DNA from: Coprinellus micaceus
Taxonomy: Eukaryota > Basidiomycota > Agaricomycetes > Agaricales > Psathyrellaceae
Direction: 5' to 3'
Assembly (NCBI GenBank): GCA_951394405.1
Contig: OX596339.1
Span: 372,001 to 436,000, forward strand
DNA length: 64,000 nucleotides
Position 1 is the stretch's first letter. Every line of letters starts with the position of its first letter. The translations under genes and the position numbers were made by a program. This document shows, one piece after another, positions 22,176 through 33,682 of the stretch. Below the pieces are notes generated by a model that worked only from the letters and a program-made list of their open reading frames with translations, had not been told where the DNA came from and made no database searches.

Positions 22176-24630
22176 TTAGCATCCAGCTGGGACTGAGGTA
22201 TCCTCCACGAAATTAGCCGCGTTGACACCCAGCCCTCGACTGGCAAAAGCCGTCCAGAGTAGGCACTTGTGCGTCCCAGCATAGCGTGTCTCGTCGGCTT
22301 GGATCCATGCATCACGGGCGGAGACGACTAGTTGAGGAACTATGAGCACGAAGACAATGGAGGGGGAAAGTTGGGGGAAAGGATGGTTTCCACTTACAAG
22401 TGGGGTTGCAAGGCTGGAAGGACAAGGCGTCGAAGAAGAGCCTCATGAAAACGACGTTACCATGAGCGGTATCGGGATCGGTGAACGCAGTGGACGACCA
22501 TCCGTGTGCTTGGACCAGGGCGGCATAGACATTGTGCAGGATGTTCGCCCAGACCTCGCCGAACTCTACCACATTTGGGGGATAATCAGACCTGGGATTA
22601 GGGCCAAGATTCAAGACATAGAACGTACGATAGATGGTAGTGGACGTGGCGAGGCTGGAGTACCGCAGATGGTTGATGGCGCTTTGGAGGGTCGTGATTA
22701 GACGTGGAGACACCTTTCATACACGGGAGACGCGACATACGGGTCGGTAGAGTAGGGGTAGACCCGTAATCCAGCGGGGTTGTTATTGATCCATGCCCCG
22801 ATCACGTAGTCAGAGATTGTAGCACTGTCTTGCTCAGTCCATCTGCAAGGTAGTTCAGAATCCAATTACAGGACCAGGAGGCACGCGTACTCAGCCATAG
22901 CATTGGACCAGCCTTCTCCTAGGGCACGCGCCTCGAGCGTTTGCAAGCATGCGGCGGTCCCACCGCCAGTCAGGCGGTTGGTGATGCCGTGCGTGAGCTC
23001 ATGGACAAGGACATCGTTGGCCATCGAGACATCTCGAGTCGGCTATGTTGACTAATGAGCTTCATGTCAATGCCTGGAACTTAGAGGAACAGACTCACGT
23101 TGCTCTTGTTCCATACGTAGAGCTTCAGAACGCCCGACTGGCCACTATGGGGTGTGGATTAGCATACGCGAAGCGGCGGGACTAGAAGAACGCGTACTCA
23201 GGAGGCGTAGTGAAAACAGCGTCGTTAACACCAGGCGTCGTCTGGACCCTGATCAGAACCGGATCGTCGCCCCTAGCCCACTTGTCCTGTATGGTGTCCG
23301 CTTGGAAGTTGAACGTCAAAGGACGGAACCCATACTTCCACGCGAAGTCATGGACCACGTTCCCAACATACCACACGTTGACACGCGCAGCATCGAGGTT
23401 ATTGAGATCAGTCGCGGGGAGAGACGCATCGTACTGGTAATCGAAGGTGAGGTTCAAGTCGGCGTCTTCTGCAGTATGATCAGTCGCATCCAGCAGGCTA
23501 GTTCCCGTGTGGGCAACGGCGTTGTTGCCACTGGTCGTTGAATAGATAGGCTTAGCTAAGCGGTCGTCTGGGACATGCATTGGGTGGCACTCACATGGTA
23601 CTCCCTGACCACATCGTCCTGTTCTCGTTCCAGCCATACGGAGAGGCAACAAGGTCCTCGGGGTGAACCAGAAGCTCTGTCCCCTCGGCGAACGAAGCTC
23701 TCTGGATGGGCACCGCGCGATACTTAAAGGCATGGTGAGCTTTAGTTTAAACACAGCCGTCGCCGGGAATCCACTCACTGTGCCAAGTCCCGCTCCAAAA
23801 TTGGTCAGGGAAGCTCGCCGGTATGTGCGTCGACAAACGCCTCATAGTGAGCATTGTCCTCGTGGTTCTGAACTTCAATGGCGTAGACGAGAACAGCCGA
23901 GTGGTCGGGCCGAACGAGGTACGCCAAGCGGATGTTCCGGTTGTACTTCGCGTCCAAGACGTCTTCGGCGGTGGCGATGGCTTCACCCAGGTCAGCTGTT
24001 GGTTTCGAGAGGGCAACCTTGTCTGTTCAATGTTTCGTCAATCTCGAGCGGAACAAGTACGCAACTTGCAGGGACCTACACGGCTTGACAAACGAAGATC
24101 CAAACGAGAGAACGAAATCATCGGACTCGCTGAATGCGACGTTTGCGACTGCGTTGATGAAAGGTATTCCATCCTAGCAGAGCACGTTTCAACCACAGCG
24201 TCCATGCTGAAAGACGGAGGACATACGTGAGTTTGGGAAAGATAAGCGTGCTCGACTCCATCCAGCGAGAACCCTGAACGATACTCGAGCCCCGTTCGCG
24301 TCACATTGAGACGCGTTTCGAGGAAGGACCGAGCCCGGGCTTCGAGGCTGGCGCCAAGGCTGGACCGCTTAGCAAGCCTACGTCCTAGTGACCCAAACGT
24401 CTGGTAGCAATGTCGTCAGAGGCGTGGAAGTAACCGAGAGGGGTGCATGGGCTACTTACCTCAAACGTAGGCTCAGGGTGGTAGGTTTCCACCTCGAGTC
24501 CACGACGTCCTACAGAATGGACCCCGCGCGTCGAGTGACGATATGGGCCAAGGGAGGGGCGGGCTACCGAGCACGAAGAAAGTGCCAGGGCGAGGCAGGC
24601 GGAGGAGAGGAGGCTCTTGGAGTCAAACAT
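22176..24630 (-). CDS. Fungalysin, secreted zinc metalloprotease (peptidase family M36)
   Basis: The ATG at 24630 opens a signal peptide (MFDSKSLLSSACLALALSSC). A propeptide of the fungalysin/thermolysin type follows (THGVPFINAVANVAFSES). The mature part has ARVNVWYVGNVVHDFAWKYG, GVNDAVFTTPPDGQSGVLKL, the zinc site HELTH (22989-23003), GITNRLTGGG and EARALGEGWS, which supplies the third ligand. The C-terminal domain reads FGEVWANILHNVYAAL, GNVVFMRLFFDAL, RDAWIQADETRYAG and LWTAFASRGLG, ending PAGC. Many introns interrupt it; most joins are clean (for example TPP-D-GQSG across an intron), but the stretch near 22,580-22,740 needs two unusually short introns. All catalytic residues are present. 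Fungalysins digest extracellular protein and are made as inactive precursors cleaved on activation. Confidence 0.88.
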
Positions 24631-26702
24631 CTTCTGCAAGCGTCGCGTAGAGGGACGACCTGAACACGGTCAGTTCCGTGGAGATTTTATACGAGGCAAC
24701 GAAAAACATACCGTTCGAGAACACGGCGATTCGAGGCCATGCTATCTAGCTTAGAGATGATAATCTCACTGAAGGCTTGACAAGACAGATTATCAGGCCC
24801 AGGGGGAGTGCCAGGGTACATTGGCCGACAGATCGGCACTGCAGCGACAGAAAGTGCCCGGCGAAAACCCTTATGCTTCATCGTCAGATGATTGAATCGA
24901 CCCTACAAACCATAGCGGGTAACGTTAGCATTTCGCTGGTGCTGATCCCATGGAAGAACCGTGAAGAGAAATGAGGGTACTTCTTCAAGAGCTGATTGTT
25001 CGTTCCTTGAAGAAGCAGAGTGCTGAAGCTGGGAACTAGATGCTTACCCTGTCACATCCACGCGCTTCAATATTGAGGAGTGCGATCTCCTAGACGCTTG
25101 TCAGTGGCCTTGAAACCTTCCGTGAACCCAGACATATGAACCATCGTGCACATACCATAGGTATTCCCGCGTCGAAGAGCCAGTATGCGCACCTGGTGGC
25201 CTGGGCCCGCCTGAGGAACAGACCGGACGGATTGTGGGGGAGGTAAGTGATCAGGCTAAAGTTACGTGGGACTCGGGCCAGAGCGCACGAAGATGGAGAT
25301 GAATGAGGGCCATGATAACCTGAATCGAGGTCCTCTTCACACGTCCAGCAACTTCGAGTAAACCGCCGCTGAACAACAGCATCGACGTGATGTGAGATGT
25401 AAGGCCAGAATCGCAAGGTTACAACATTGTGCCGTGTTCACTCTGCTTGTGTGGCCCTTGATGAGCTGTGCAAAACGGCGAGGCCTTGGAGGGTGTACTC
25501 ACTAGGTCCACTACCAGGCAGCACCAGGCCGCCAACCAACAGCCAACATCTACCCAGCATTGAATCCATCGTCCATCCTGGACCTTAGCGACCCTCTAAC
25601 CTAGATGAATCCCTTTGCAACTTAAAATAGGCGGTTTAGGAAGGTTTTTGAGCACAAAGTTGACATGCGTACCTCAGGACGAATGGGTGCTGTCGCAAAC
25701 ATTCCTTGAACGTTCAGCTTGCCACCTCCCTTCCCCGAGTTAGCGTGAAATCCCCATGCGCCGAGGTACAGAACAGGGAAACGAAGCTCTACATTGTAGG
25801 ATACGTCCGAAGAAACATCATAGTCTCATTCAAGCCTCGAGAACATGGAGGTTAAAGTCGAGAGCAATCACTTCAGGCTTGGCCCTCGAACTCTGGCCGG
25901 TGATGGGCAACAGCTTCAAAGGTAAACAACTTACATAACGTAGACCCGGTCCGAGGATTACCGACGGGCGTCTAATTCTCATCAAGGGGATACAGGTCGC
26001 CAAGAGCCCACGGGACGACCTCACACCCCCTATAGAGGATACAGGACATCTCGTAGGCCTTACCACCACAGCCCTAAAATTCGAGCACATTGATGGATGT
26101 CCGGAATTTAAAGCCCCTGTCCGTACCAACCCCTTGATAAGACTAAAACCCAAGCATACACCATCGCGGGGGAAGGAGAAGTGTTGTGAAAGCGCTCGGG
26201 GGATCACAACATCGAGTTCGGAGCGCGCGCTCACTTGTCGATCCAGGATCGGGCGCTGATCGCCGGAGCTGTAGCAGTATGTAGGTCCCCAGCGCTAAGA
26301 CGAAGCCCATGCGCCAAGAGGCGCATTCAGTGCACAGGGAGTACATATTGACCTTCCATGCAACAGGGTAGTCCAGCGGTTGCCCTATCCGACAAGCATA
26401 TCTGCTAACTCCCAACGGATTCCACGAGTTCACGAGAATGCGTCTCGCAATAGTCCTTCTTCTAGGTACCGACCTTATGATTTCCGACGGCTTTATTAGG
26501 GCGCTTGGGGATCATATCGTTTGAGGTACTTAGGATGGGTCAGTCCATCATCGACATGGAGTGTTGGTAGGTCCTCAGCGCCCGTACATGCCCGAAGGCG
26601 GCTTCGCCCTTCCTACATAAACGCGAGCCTGTGTCCAGCTTCTGGCTTGCTAATACATAACAGCTGGCCTGTTTAATCACCACCAACCTGCCTCTCAAAG
26701 CG
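24631..26702. other. Long stretch without an assigned gene
   Basis: Minus-strand pieces have splice-like ends: 24,687-24,881 (basic start, then a Pro-rich segment), 25,150-25,416, and 25,830-26,434 with PITGQSSRAKPEVIALDF near its end. They may be exons of one or two genes upstream of the fungalysin, but I found no family motif and no consistent chain. Upstream of 26703 I see no clear TATA box. Confidence 0.3.
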
Positions 26703-27069
26703 ATGCATCTGCAAATTGCTATCGTCCTGGCTACCACAGCGCTCGCTGCATGCATCCCGATTAGTGCGCTCCAGGGGGCCTCCCACTCGATTTCGACATC
26801 TGAGGAAACATTATTTGCACCCGGCCCTCGAAGCGTTGAATGGCCAAGCGATGATGGGGACTGGCAGTATGGCGACGGAGCTGTGAGTTCTCACCATGCC
26901 CCTACCTCGTTCGCATCGTCGATTGATCTACCCCTGTGACCGACAGGAACACAATGACCACTATACCCTAAGGTTCGGCGGTTCCGTCGGAGGACCAATG
27001 GTGCCGAATGAGAACCAAGCGCCCATACAGAGAGCTTTCTCGGAGAGTCGAGAGCGGGAAATGGAGTGA
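26703..27069 (+). CDS. Small secreted protein (about 100 residues), unrecognised
   Basis: Two exons, 26703-26882 and 26947-27069, join in phase 0 across a 64-nt intron (GTGAGT..CGACAG). The ATG opens a textbook signal peptide (MHLQIAIVLATTALAACIPI) and the mature chain is short, Ser/Gly/Asp-rich, with WPSDDGDWQYGDGA at the join, then RFGGSVGGPMVP. It has no cysteine pattern of hydrophobins or other named families. Its size and signal peptide put it in the general class of small secreted proteins; any effector role would be speculation. Confidence 0.6.
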
Positions 27070-28612
27070 TTTTAATCGGATTGTGACGGTTCGAACTTGG
27101 GGTAGCAAAGGCGTCTCGAGACGCATGGAGCGCTGGTGGCGTGCTACGGGTGAATGAAAAGTGTGGATTATGGGCCAGGTGGAACGTATTGCGGAGCATA
27201 TCACGTATCATATTGCTCCCTAAACTCTTGGAACCCACTCATAGCCCTCTGAATAAAGCTCGACTTCCTCTCCTTGCCCTGATCGCCTATAAAAGCAAGG
27301 TAGTGTCAGAACCACAGCTCACATTAGTTGAGTTCGAGTCCACAGTCAGAGTCTGAAAAGTCCCCAGAAGACTGGGCCAAACCCTGGCTCATCCCCGACG
27401 AAGTTGAACAGTACGAGACTCACCGCTCTGTCCCTTTTCCCCCTTCGTCCCTCTCCGCCCTCCCTGCCTTGGACCAGACGCGGGGTTGAGCGGGTCTCGC
27501 AGGTGCTCCCTCCTCGAATCGGCGCCCACCCTTGGTCCACGAGAGTCGGAAGTCAAGCCCCCGTCACCTTCTGGGCCGCCAACTGCGCGTCCCAAACCGT
27601 CGATGAGTTGGTCAGGACACATTCGTACTATGAGCATGGAAAGGCGAAGGGAGACGACGCACAGCTATACTCTCGCCCTCGTGCAGTGACATGGGCATGA
27701 TTTCCCTCAGCTACACGCCCCGAACAATCATTGAACGAAGACGGGGGTAAGTGCACGCGGTTTTCGATTTCAGCGCCATGGGTGGGTGAAAAAGATAAGA
27801 AAGAAAGGAGACATGGAACGTACGTGTAGGTCTTGGAGGCGACAAATCCTCCTGCGCATGACCACAAGGCCCGCAATAGTCGTAGTCATCATCATCTACG
27901 CACAAAGCAGGGGCACTGATTTTAGCAGCGGAATAGAGAAGAAGGGAGACGAAGGAACACCCAAACGCACAATCATAACACTTCGCCTTCTGCTTGTGGT
28001 GGCGCTCACCGCGGTGCCACGGCCCAGCATGTCTCCACCTATGTTCGTGTTCCTTGGGCTCTTCTACGTATACGCAGTGGCTGTCAGCATCGCCAAAGTC
28101 GATAAGAGAAGGAGGGGGACATGCACGTACGCTGGTCTCCTTTCTCTCTGTTCAACCCATTCCTCCTACTTGAATCGCCTCGCATGGTACGGTTGAGCTT
28201 GGCACTGGTCGGTCTGGACGGCTTAAGAAATAAATAATGCCTCAGAAAGACTGGATGTATCCGGGTGAATGGAGGTCGAGCTGCTTGGATAGCGGGCATA
28301 GAAGGGCGAAGGTTTGAATGCGTCGCCGAGGGTAGCGACAGTGAAACTGGTGGAGGAGCGATGTCTTGGGGGTATGACGCAGGCGAGGGGCGGGCGAGAC
28401 ATTGGGAGGCCAGGCTTTCAATTCAGTTGACCCTCCGCAAGCTGTAACGTTGAGGATAACGAAACTGGAGAGCTGAGATGATAACGGAAGGCAGATGTCA
28501 ATACGAAGCAAGGGCCTAATGTACACTTTAAGGTTCAACGCAACCTCGGGAACGCAATTCGAAACCTCAGAACTGAAGCAAACAATGAAAGTCGTCACCT
28601 AAACCACGCCGT
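27070..28612. other. Stretch with a TATA-like site and open frames, no assigned gene
   Basis: TATAAAAG lies at 27288-27295. Downstream, two plus-strand frames are open (about 27,310-27,700), both Pro/Ser/Arg-rich, and a hydrophobic frame runs near 27,870-28,100 (RLLLVVALTAVP, then FVFLGLFYVYAVAVSIAKVD). A membrane-protein gene is possible, but no convincing exon chain could be built. Confidence 0.3.
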
Positions 28613-29878
28613 TCAAATGAGATCGTCGACCACGTTCATCGCCTTGTCCATGAACCCACCCTTCTTCTTCGGCCTCCCTACGGGTAAATAATTATTCGTT
28701 AGTTCCCAATATTGGAAGCCGTCACCCGAACCCCAAAAGGATAGAACAAGCGAGAGCGAGTGAAGAGGGAGAAATGACGAAGGGCAAGTAAGAGCGAAGG
28801 GAGGAAAAGAAAAGCGAGCGCGAGAGAAAAGGAGGGAGAAACCCACCCTGCTGTCCGCCCTGAGGTCCCGGCCCACCAGGCCTCTCCTGGTTCCCAAACC
28901 TCGTATCGCGAGGGTCGCGGAAGTGGCCTATGGGGTTCCCATCTATCGAGGGTATCATATTAGCCACAGTGATAAGAAGAATAAGCCAAGGCAGGGATAG
29001 AAGACATAAGAAGAGCCACAGTCGGGAAGCAATAAGAATCAGAGCACCGACACCGATACCAGCCGATGAGGGGGGGGAAGAAAGATGGCGGACATGTACT
29101 TACATTCATCCCTCGTCTGGTCGTCCATCCCGTAGCCTTGGGCCCCTCCGACCCCACCGGGTCCAGCGGAGCGGGAGTCCGAGAAGGGGGAGTCAAGCCC
29201 TCCGCCGCCGTCGTCTTGGTCCATTCCCGCTATAAGCGAGAGGTTTACGAGTGAGCGAGTGCAGCGCTTTGGAAGGTGTCGTGGGGTTTGGGGAGGGGTT
29301 GTGCTTACAACTATATTCGTTCCCGCCCCCGCCAGACATCCCGCTGCCAAACTGGTTCTCGCGGAGGTTGTCGTCTGTGTATAGAATACATGCATGAAGT
29401 GTCAGTGGGGTGAGGACATTGGACGGAGCGGGCGAGGGTGAAAGGGAAGGGTACGCACATCCAAGCCCTCCACGGGGAGAAGAGCCATAGTACGGCCCCG
29501 TACTAGCGTTCTGTAGGCCCGAATCGTCGTCTAAAGCCGTCGATCAGTCAAAGAGCCCTCTCAAAACAAGACAGCGTAAATGAGAAAACGCACAGTCTCC
29601 AGGTTCATATCCACCCAACCTCTGACCTCCTCCTGCACCTTGGTTCACGAAGGTCGAATCGTTGCGATTACGACCCCCTTCTCCACGCTCGCCGCGCCGC
29701 CTTTCGTCCCCTTGGCTAAAGCTGTGGCGGCCTCCTTCATTGCTGAAGCCGTAGTCGGCTAGAGCCATCCAAAGGGGAAAGTCAGTACACACAGTACGGA
29801 GAGAGACAAGGATTGAAGATGGGGAGGAGACGCACTGGCATCCATGCTTCCGGTATATCCGCCGCCGAAATCGCCCAT
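28613..29878 (-). CDS. Glycine-rich, intrinsically disordered protein spread over many small exons
   Basis: The ATG at 29878 gives MGDFGGGYTGSMDA. Short exons then encode RLGGYEPGD, LQNASTGPYYGSSPRGG, LRENQFGSGMSGGGGNEYS, GMDQDDGGGGLDSPFSDS and GGVGGAQGYGMDDQ, followed by GNPIGHFRDPRDTRFGNQ and a C-terminal KKKGGFMDKAMNVVDDLI. Composition is dominated by Gly, Ser, Asp, Asn and Gln with regularly spaced Tyr and Arg, and there is no hydrophobic core, so the chain should be disordered and hydrophilic. Layout (Gly-rich body, short helical tail) recalls stress-related hydrophilin-like proteins of basidiomycetes, but I cannot assign a family. Each exon is 30-110 nt with introns of about 60-110 nt. 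Confidence 0.6.
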
Positions 29879-31240
29879 GTTCACTGGGACGTTGAAATAG
29901 ATCTAAGTAGGTCAATAAGATAGTCGTAGTAGTGCTTGTGTGGCCGAGAGTGACTGTGTGCTTGGGAGCCGCGGTTCAAGGGGCAGTTGCGATGGATTTG
30001 TCTCGTACAACCCCAGCAGTGGAGTTGGTTCCGCGCCGTGGAGCCACGTATGGGTGCTTGTTGGTCCTGCCATTTCGGTGGTGGTACCGTCCATATTCAC
30101 CCTCGGATTCCAATCCAACGCCCTTCAAGCGCCAGCGACGGATGTTGAATGTGTTATCCAACCAAAGCCATGTGTCACCACCGCCAATGGCCAAGACACG
30201 AAGCTTCGTCTGCGATAGCTCGAGGTGGGCAAATTCATATCGGAATGCCCGCGTAGTCGTCGGTGGCGCCTCCAAAGGTAGAACACCCTCCACCTGCTTC
30301 CGGAGCCCGGTTCGAGACCCCTCTCGAAGTGTAGTCCTGTCTTATCCTTCAACCACAACCATGGACCATCGAATAGGAGAGCGCTGTGTCCGTAGGGATC
30401 GTAGGGACAATGAATATAGGGCCAGAAAGCCCAGGTTGGACTCCATAACAACCGAGGGGGTTGTGCGGAAGGAAGGGGTCGGCGTCTGCAGGAGTTCCAT
30501 AGATGACATCGTGGTCCAGGTTCAAGCGAACCGCCGTCGCGAGTCGGCGCCAAGAGTGCCGTTGTTTGGCACCCAGGCCGTAGGCCAAATAACTTGAAGG
30601 CGCCTGTGCTTTGACCGTTGCCAAGTTTCGTAATCTGGCCGTCCTCTGTCCTCTGGTACAACTTCAAGGCCGTCGCCGTCTGAATAGCTCTTTAATCTTG
30701 TCGTCTATGCCGATGAGGTGGCATACCGAGGCGGCAACCTTATCTCCTTGGGATCCCCGATTATCCCAACACCTAACTCGAGCTCCCAGTCGCTACATCC
30801 AAATTGCGATGTTTCCATTGAACAACGAACCTGGAGAGTCTGTACAAATCGTAACTACAACTACTGAGCAATACTACAAAGCGCAATAGGAATCAATCAA
30901 TTGGCTGGGTATGTTTGAATCGACAATCAAGAATAGAAAGGAAAGGAAGAGCGAAAGTAACGCGAGGAGAGGATGAATACAGCGTCTGGTCCCCTCCAGG
31001 ACATAAATGATCCTCAAAGAGACATATCTTAGAAATGCAGTGCGATGACATGGGAGTGGGACGTAAAGGGCGTGAGGATACTAATACAAAGAGTCGGGAA
31101 GAAGAGCGGCGGAAACCATAGCAGTGCACAACATAGAAAACACGAAAGCAAGCAATCAAATCAAGAAGGGAAGCGAAACGTGGAACACCGGAAGGGTGAT
31201 GGTAAAACCAGCCCGTACCACCCCCGCCGCCAAGAAATTC
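29879..31240. other. Stretch with open minus-strand frames, no assigned gene
   Basis: Minus-strand frames between 30,125 and 30,690 (for example KLYQRTEDGQITKLGNG, and RLNLDHDVIYGTPADADP in another frame) look partly coding and could belong to one spliced gene, but I do not recognise it and cannot fix its borders. Confidence 0.3.
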
Positions 31241-32478
31241 CTAATAGAACCCAGGCAACGGAGGAGACGGGGGCCTAAACCGCTGGGCCGACGGGGAGTC
31301 ATTGCCCTCAAACTTGAACGTGGTACCCCCAAAAACGTCTGAACTTCCCGTCCTCCTTGTCTTCGGGGCTGCCACCTTCGTCCTTGGGGCCTGCGCCGCT
31401 ATCTTCGACGGCCCAGCCACACCGGAAAATGGGCCCGCGTCGTATGGAATGGAGGGCCCTACTTGCGAAGAGGAGCTTGCTGCTCCTGCCCCACCCGACC
31501 GGAGGGGGAGTGGAAGCTGCCCTGGGATGCGCTGCTCAGAGGGATTGAGTTATATTTGTGACATATCAATGGGAGCGTTGAAGTAATGGATAGACGCACC
31601 TTCAACTCAAAAAGACAGACCGCGTACCCATTCCTTCCGGTGACTCGTTCAGCCTTTGTCACGAGATAGAGCCCATCGTATCGAAATCTATGCATATTCC
31701 TTGTCAGAACCGATACCAATACTGAGGCTGGATCAAGTCAGAGCAATGGAGGGGAAAGAGTACGAACCCTTTAGTCGACGGCGCGTACTCCGAGTTCAAT
31801 TCGCTCGACCTGATCACACGAACTTTCCTTCTCTTTTCCAAAGACGTCTGTCAGATTCGCTGTGAGTAACAGGAAGGACACATGAGTGCGATCGAGTCAG
31901 ATGGGAGACTCACCTTCAACGCCAGGTTCCCCCTTTTCCATTCCTGGTTCTTATTCTGGGCCTTCGAACGCCGAGTGGAGTATCCACCTTCAGCCAAAAC
32001 TCAGCTCACTGCCTCCCTCGCTCCAGATCTAGATCTCTCACCTTCCCCACTATACTGTCTAAAGTTTAAACCCAAAGTATTAGATCCCAAAACACAAACT
32101 AACCAACCTAAAAGGAGCGCACGTACATGACATCTCCAGAATCCTTATCGTCCGGATACCTTCCTGCTCTTCAAAAGTCAAATGAGCCCGCGCGTCGATC
32201 ACAACCTAGATGCGAACTAACTTACACAACCACAGAATACGCGCCCTCCTTCTCTTTCCCATTAATCCCAGCCTCAAGAGCCCCATGCACGCCCGCCTGG
32301 TACAGCGCGCTCCGATTCTCAAAATGTGCAAGAGTATCGACGCCCCGGATAGTGCCAAATATCGCCCTAACATCTATGTTCAGCTCATACGCTCTTCACC
32401 TTGAAATGATACTTATATGGAATCGACTCACGGGTCCTGTGCTTGCCACGCTTTTTCGCTCAATTGCGTGCGTCTCAT
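31241..32478 (-). CDS. SRA-YDG domain protein (modified-cytosine reader), tandem copy B
   Basis: Exon 1 encodes MRRTQLSEKAWQAQDP (ATG at 32478) and joins in phase 2 to AIFGTIRGVDTLAHFENRSA. The SRA-YDG core follows: YQAGVHGALEAGINGKEKEG, AYSVVV, the RVRVIR-type strand region, and the name-giving YDGLYLVTKAERVTG with GYAVCLFELK. The C-terminal third is disordered and ends in a short conserved tail (TFKFEGNDSP..PPLPGFY). SRA domains flip out and bind 5-methylcytosine, often hemimethylated CpG, and in some families 5-hydroxymethylcytosine. No RING, PHD or SET domain is visible here, so this is a stand-alone reader. The start, first intron phase, core and tail all match the neighbouring copy, showing tandem duplication. 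Confidence 0.8.
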
Positions 32479-33682
32479 GGTCGCGCCGGTAGTAATGGGA
32501 GGGAAGAAGGAACGTCTCGGGGATCCGTGAGCGCGTCTGGATATATAGGGGCTGCTGACGTAACCAGCCCCACGCCCAGTGAGTCCCGCTGTTTGGGCGC
32601 CTATTGTGGCGGGGTCGCGTTTCCCTATATGTCGTAGGGCGCCCTCCTTCTCGGGGTCGTTCGTTCGAACTGATGCACACACAAAAGGGTTGCACATCAC
32701 AAGACCCGGCCCCCATGGAATAGCTTCTGGCGGAGGAGCCATAGTAGTAAGGGTTGGTTGAGTGAGGCCCGAGGTATGGTCGAGTTGTGAGTCGCGATAA
32801 GTGGGGATGGCCATGGTGATTGAAGTAATGCGACCGCAGCTGCGGAGAGCGCCGAAGTGACGTACATATACGCGTCCGTAGCGTCTAGCCCCATCACCCA
32901 TCGCGAATCGTCGCTATGAGCTCAGTGAGTCATTTTGGACCCCAGCTCCATCCCGAAGGACTTGGGTCCTTCGGGATGGAGCTGAGTCGAGAGCATAGGG
33001 CCCGATGAAGGAAGATGAAGCCAGGCTTTCCAGGATCTAGACGCTATCGGAGAAGTTCGCATGGATGCACTCGAGGAACCAAGCCAGGAGTGCTAAGTGT
33101 CATTGTTTGGCACCAAACCCTCCGGCACACAACCGTCGCTTGGGCTTTGACCCTCGAGCTGGGTCCAGTCAACTCATCTCAGTGGTCCAGGCGCGCGATA
33201 TCTGGAACCCAGGCAGACTGACCCTGCGGCGGCGTGGCCCCCGACCATCATACAATGCAAAGTTCCCATTATACAGAGACTCTGCGCAAACTGTAACTAC
33301 TACTGTATACTACTGCTACATAACGGAGTGGAAATCAAGGGTGAGTGTGGATCGACAAACGAGAAGGATGGAAATAAAGGGGGACAGTAGAGTCAGCGGA
33401 GTGTCCGCTCCTCCTCCGGAATATAAATGATCCGTAACGAGAGATATATACAATAAGATAAACAGCGTAGACGGGCGTGAGGATCGTGACGGTAATGGTA
33501 CAGTGAAGGACAGTGACAGCGATCCGTGGTATAAAACTGTGCAAGTTAGAAAACAGGAGAACAAATCAACAAATCAAAACTCGGAGGGATGGAAACTAAA
33601 TGGGAATGGAAGGAAACTCAGAACCGCGGAAGGGAGTGATAGAACCAGGGGAAGTAACGTCGCGATCGAAGCCGGGCGATTC
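32479..33682. other. Spacer between the tandem SRA genes
   Basis: It holds the 18-bp hairpin at 32944-32983 and otherwise only short unsupported frames. It must contain the promoter of copy B and the 3' end of copy A. Confidence 0.4.
32944..32983. repeat. Perfect 18-bp inverted repeat with 4-base loop
   Basis: The arm AGCTCCATCCCGAAGGAC (32944-32961) is followed by TTGG and its exact reverse complement (32966-32983). It could form a stable hairpin. There is no run of T after it and it is not within a recognised gene, so its role is unknown. Confidence 0.85.

Noticed and set aside
32593..32606. TTGGGCGCCTATTG, repeated at 36577-36590, with partial matches near 11440, 34957 and 63051
   Set aside because: Repeats of this length are expected by chance a number of times in 64 kb, and the contexts share nothing else.
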